Positions 62,747 to 64,000 of a stretch of 64,000 bases of DNA are shown here, piece after piece. The notes under the pieces were generated by a model. That model ran no database searches. It saw only the letters and a list, made by a program, of their open reading frames with translations, and was not told where the DNA came from. Source of the stretch: Cognaticolwellia beringensis (GTDB lineage Bacteria; Pseudomonadota; Gammaproteobacteria; Enterobacterales; Alteromonadaceae); the NCBI RefSeq assembly GCF_002076895.1, contig NZ_CP020465.1:2542001-2606000 (forward strand), written 5' to 3'. The translations under genes and the position numbers were made by a program. Position 1 is the stretch's first letter. Each line of letters begins with the position of its first letter.

Positions 62747-64000
62747 TTGGATAATACCACAATCCCCTATGCAGGTAGTCTTGATAACGCACCCGTATCA
62801 AGAGCCGCAAGTCAAGAAAAAATGGACGCACGTGCTATTGCATCTCGTTCAGTTAGTCCCTCGCAAAAATACAGTATTGCAGATCGCTTAGAAGAAAAAG
62901 CGCACAGCCAAGGTGATGCTCCTTTCTTGGTTTACCAAGGAAAAACCTTTAGTTATGGCGAAGTTAATGCTCAGGCCAATAAATTTGCCAAAGCTATACA
63001 AGCCCGTGGATTAATGGAAGGTGACTCATGTGCCATGGCATTTGAAAACCGTCCTGAATTTTTCTTTACTTGGTTTGCTTTAACCAAATTAGGTGTCGTG
63101 GTGGCATTTATCAACTCACAAGTACAAGGTAATGTGCTAGTACATGCCATTAACACTACCGGCAGTGATGTGGTTATTGTTGGTGAAGAATGTATTGAGC
63201 GTTTTATTGAAACACCAGAGCTAGTAAACAAAAAAATATGGTTAGTGGCTGATGCTGAATTAACCGAAAAGCCACCCTTGCCTAGCTGGATTGATAATAC
63301 TTTTGACGCTGATGTCGCAGCCCAAAATGGCGAAAGCTGTTCAATGGCTCGTGGCGCAACCGATGGTGAAACACCGACATTACTGATTTTTACATCGGGC
63401 ACAACTGGGCTGCCTAAGGCGGCTATTTATAGTCATATGCGCTGGTTAACTTCTGGTGATGTTATGGTTGAAACAGTTTCAGTTACCCCAGATGATGTAT
63501 TTTATTGTTGCCTGCCGTTATATCACGGTGCAGCAGCTACCTCGGTTACTTCAACAGCGCTTGCTGCAGGGGCAAGTATCGTTGTTAGACGTAAATTTAG
63601 TGTCAGAAACTTTTGGCCTGATATTCAAAAATATAACATCACCATATGCCAATACATTGGTGAAATTTGTCGTTACTTATTAAATTATGCTGAAGCGACC
63701 GATAACAAGCCTAAAGATCATAAATTACGTTGCATGTTAGGTGCTGGCTTAACAGAAACTAGCTGGCGTCGTTGGATTGAATATTTCGGAGAAATGGATA
63801 TTCTTGAAGGTTGGGGCTCTACTGAAGCGAATACCAACCTACTCAACTTAGATAACCATATTGGCTCTTGTGGCCGAGTACCTCGTTGGGATAGAACCAA
63901 CTTTAAACTGGTGAAATTCGACACAGAAACCGAAACGCATGTCAAAGACGAAAAAGGCCATTATATTTTATGTCAGCCGGGCGAAGTAGGCGAAGGCCTA
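62747..64000 (+). CDS. Acyl-CoA synthetase, FATP/BaiB-like (cut by window end)
   Basis: The frame runs 418 codons to the window edge without a stop. It begins at a TTG eight bases after TAGGAG and has an AMP-binding domain: TFSYGEVNAQANKFAKAIQA, AMAFENRPEFFFTWFALTKLG, the P-loop LLIFTSGTTGLPKAA (about residue 213), LPLYHGAAAT and EGWGSTEANTN. The order and motif styles are those of very-long-chain/bile-acid CoA ligases (FATP, FadD6/FadD17 group). It presumably activates the acid side chain before beta-oxidation. The hinge and C-terminal domain lie outside the window. Confidence 0.85.
   Translation, partial: MDNTTIPYAGSLDNAPVSRAASQEKMDARAIASRSVSPSQKYSIADRLEEKAHSQGDAPFLVYQGKTFSYGEVNAQANKFAKAIQARGLMEGDSCAMAFENRPEFFFTWFALTKLGVVVAFINSQVQGNVLVHAINTTGSDVVIVGEECIERFIETPELVNKKIWLVADAELTEKPPLPSWIDNTFDADVAAQNGESCSMARGATDGETPTLLIFTSGTTGLPKAAIYSHMRWLTSGDVMVETVSVTPDDVFYCCLPLYHGAAATSVTSTALAAGASIVVRRKFSVRNFWPDIQKYNITICQYIGEICRYLLNYAEATDNKPKDHKLRCMLGAGLTETSWRRWIEYFGEMDILEGWGSTEANTNLLNLDNHIGSCGRVPRWDRTNFKLVKFDTETETHVKDEKGHYILCQPGEVGEGL

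Overview
The window looks like chromosomal DNA of a marine gammaproteobacterium of the Alteromonadales, most likely a Colwelliaceae-type organism (Colwellia/Thalassotalea-like). This is an inference from low GC, protein flavour and the mix of TonB receptor, Na+ symporter and aromatic/steroid-type catabolism; no rRNA or tRNA gene is visible to anchor it. No CRISPR array and no insertion sequence was seen.

Layout. 1-4.7 kb is an accessory segment: a DUF4156-like lipoprotein, a serine resolvase, a ParB-like protein with a repeated C-terminus, and a tyrosine integrase, with 20-bp sites repeated upstream of the ParB-like and integrase genes and an attC-like hairpin at its right edge. 4.9-11.1 kb holds a small membrane protein, a membrane-anchored AraC-type regulator, an ABC-2 exporter pair, and 1.2 kb of non-coding DNA containing a duplicated 45-bp element, a 16-bp inverted repeat and a candidate structured RNA.

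11.1-31.7 kb is one phenylacetate module. On the minus strand, paaK, a DUF485 protein, an SSS-family symporter, a TonB receptor and a penicillin G acylase homologue form one transcription unit. On the plus strand lie paaZ, then paaG-paaI-paaJ, paaABCDE, paaX, an EthD-family protein and a FadJ-like fused hydratase/dehydrogenase; paaY is on the minus strand. Together they suggest outer-membrane capture, hydrolysis of phenylacetyl amides, import, CoA activation, ring epoxidation, ring opening and beta-oxidation to acetyl-CoA and succinyl-CoA. 32.1-34.5 kb is a short ordinary stretch (Tat-exported aminotransferase, ACT-domain protein, GNAT-like protein).

35.2-51.4 kb and 58.0-64.0 kb (continuing off the right edge) resemble parts of a steroid-type catabolic locus: an HsaA-like flavin monooxygenase beside a KshB-like reductase, short-chain dehydrogenases, an old-yellow-enzyme reductase, a LuxR-type regulator, an MFS transporter, and a set closely paralleling the mycobacterial side-chain retro-aldol system (MaoC-DUF35 fusion, small MaoC, Ltp2-like thiolase-fold protein, four acyl-CoA dehydrogenases). 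The right-hand block adds an FMN/Fe-S enoate reductase, an HsaD-like C-C hydrolase, a dehydrogenase, a BaiE-like SnoaL protein and an acyl-CoA synthetase cut by the window end. A 20-bp dyad, CATCGTC-N6-GACGATG, occurs with one perfect half-site in the promoter regions of all three blocks and suggests one regulon. Between them (51.4-57.9 kb) lie unrelated genes: a GluR0-like ligand-gated K+ channel, a zinc-ribbon membrane protein, a PhzF-family protein, AvtA and a ChaC-like cyclotransferase.
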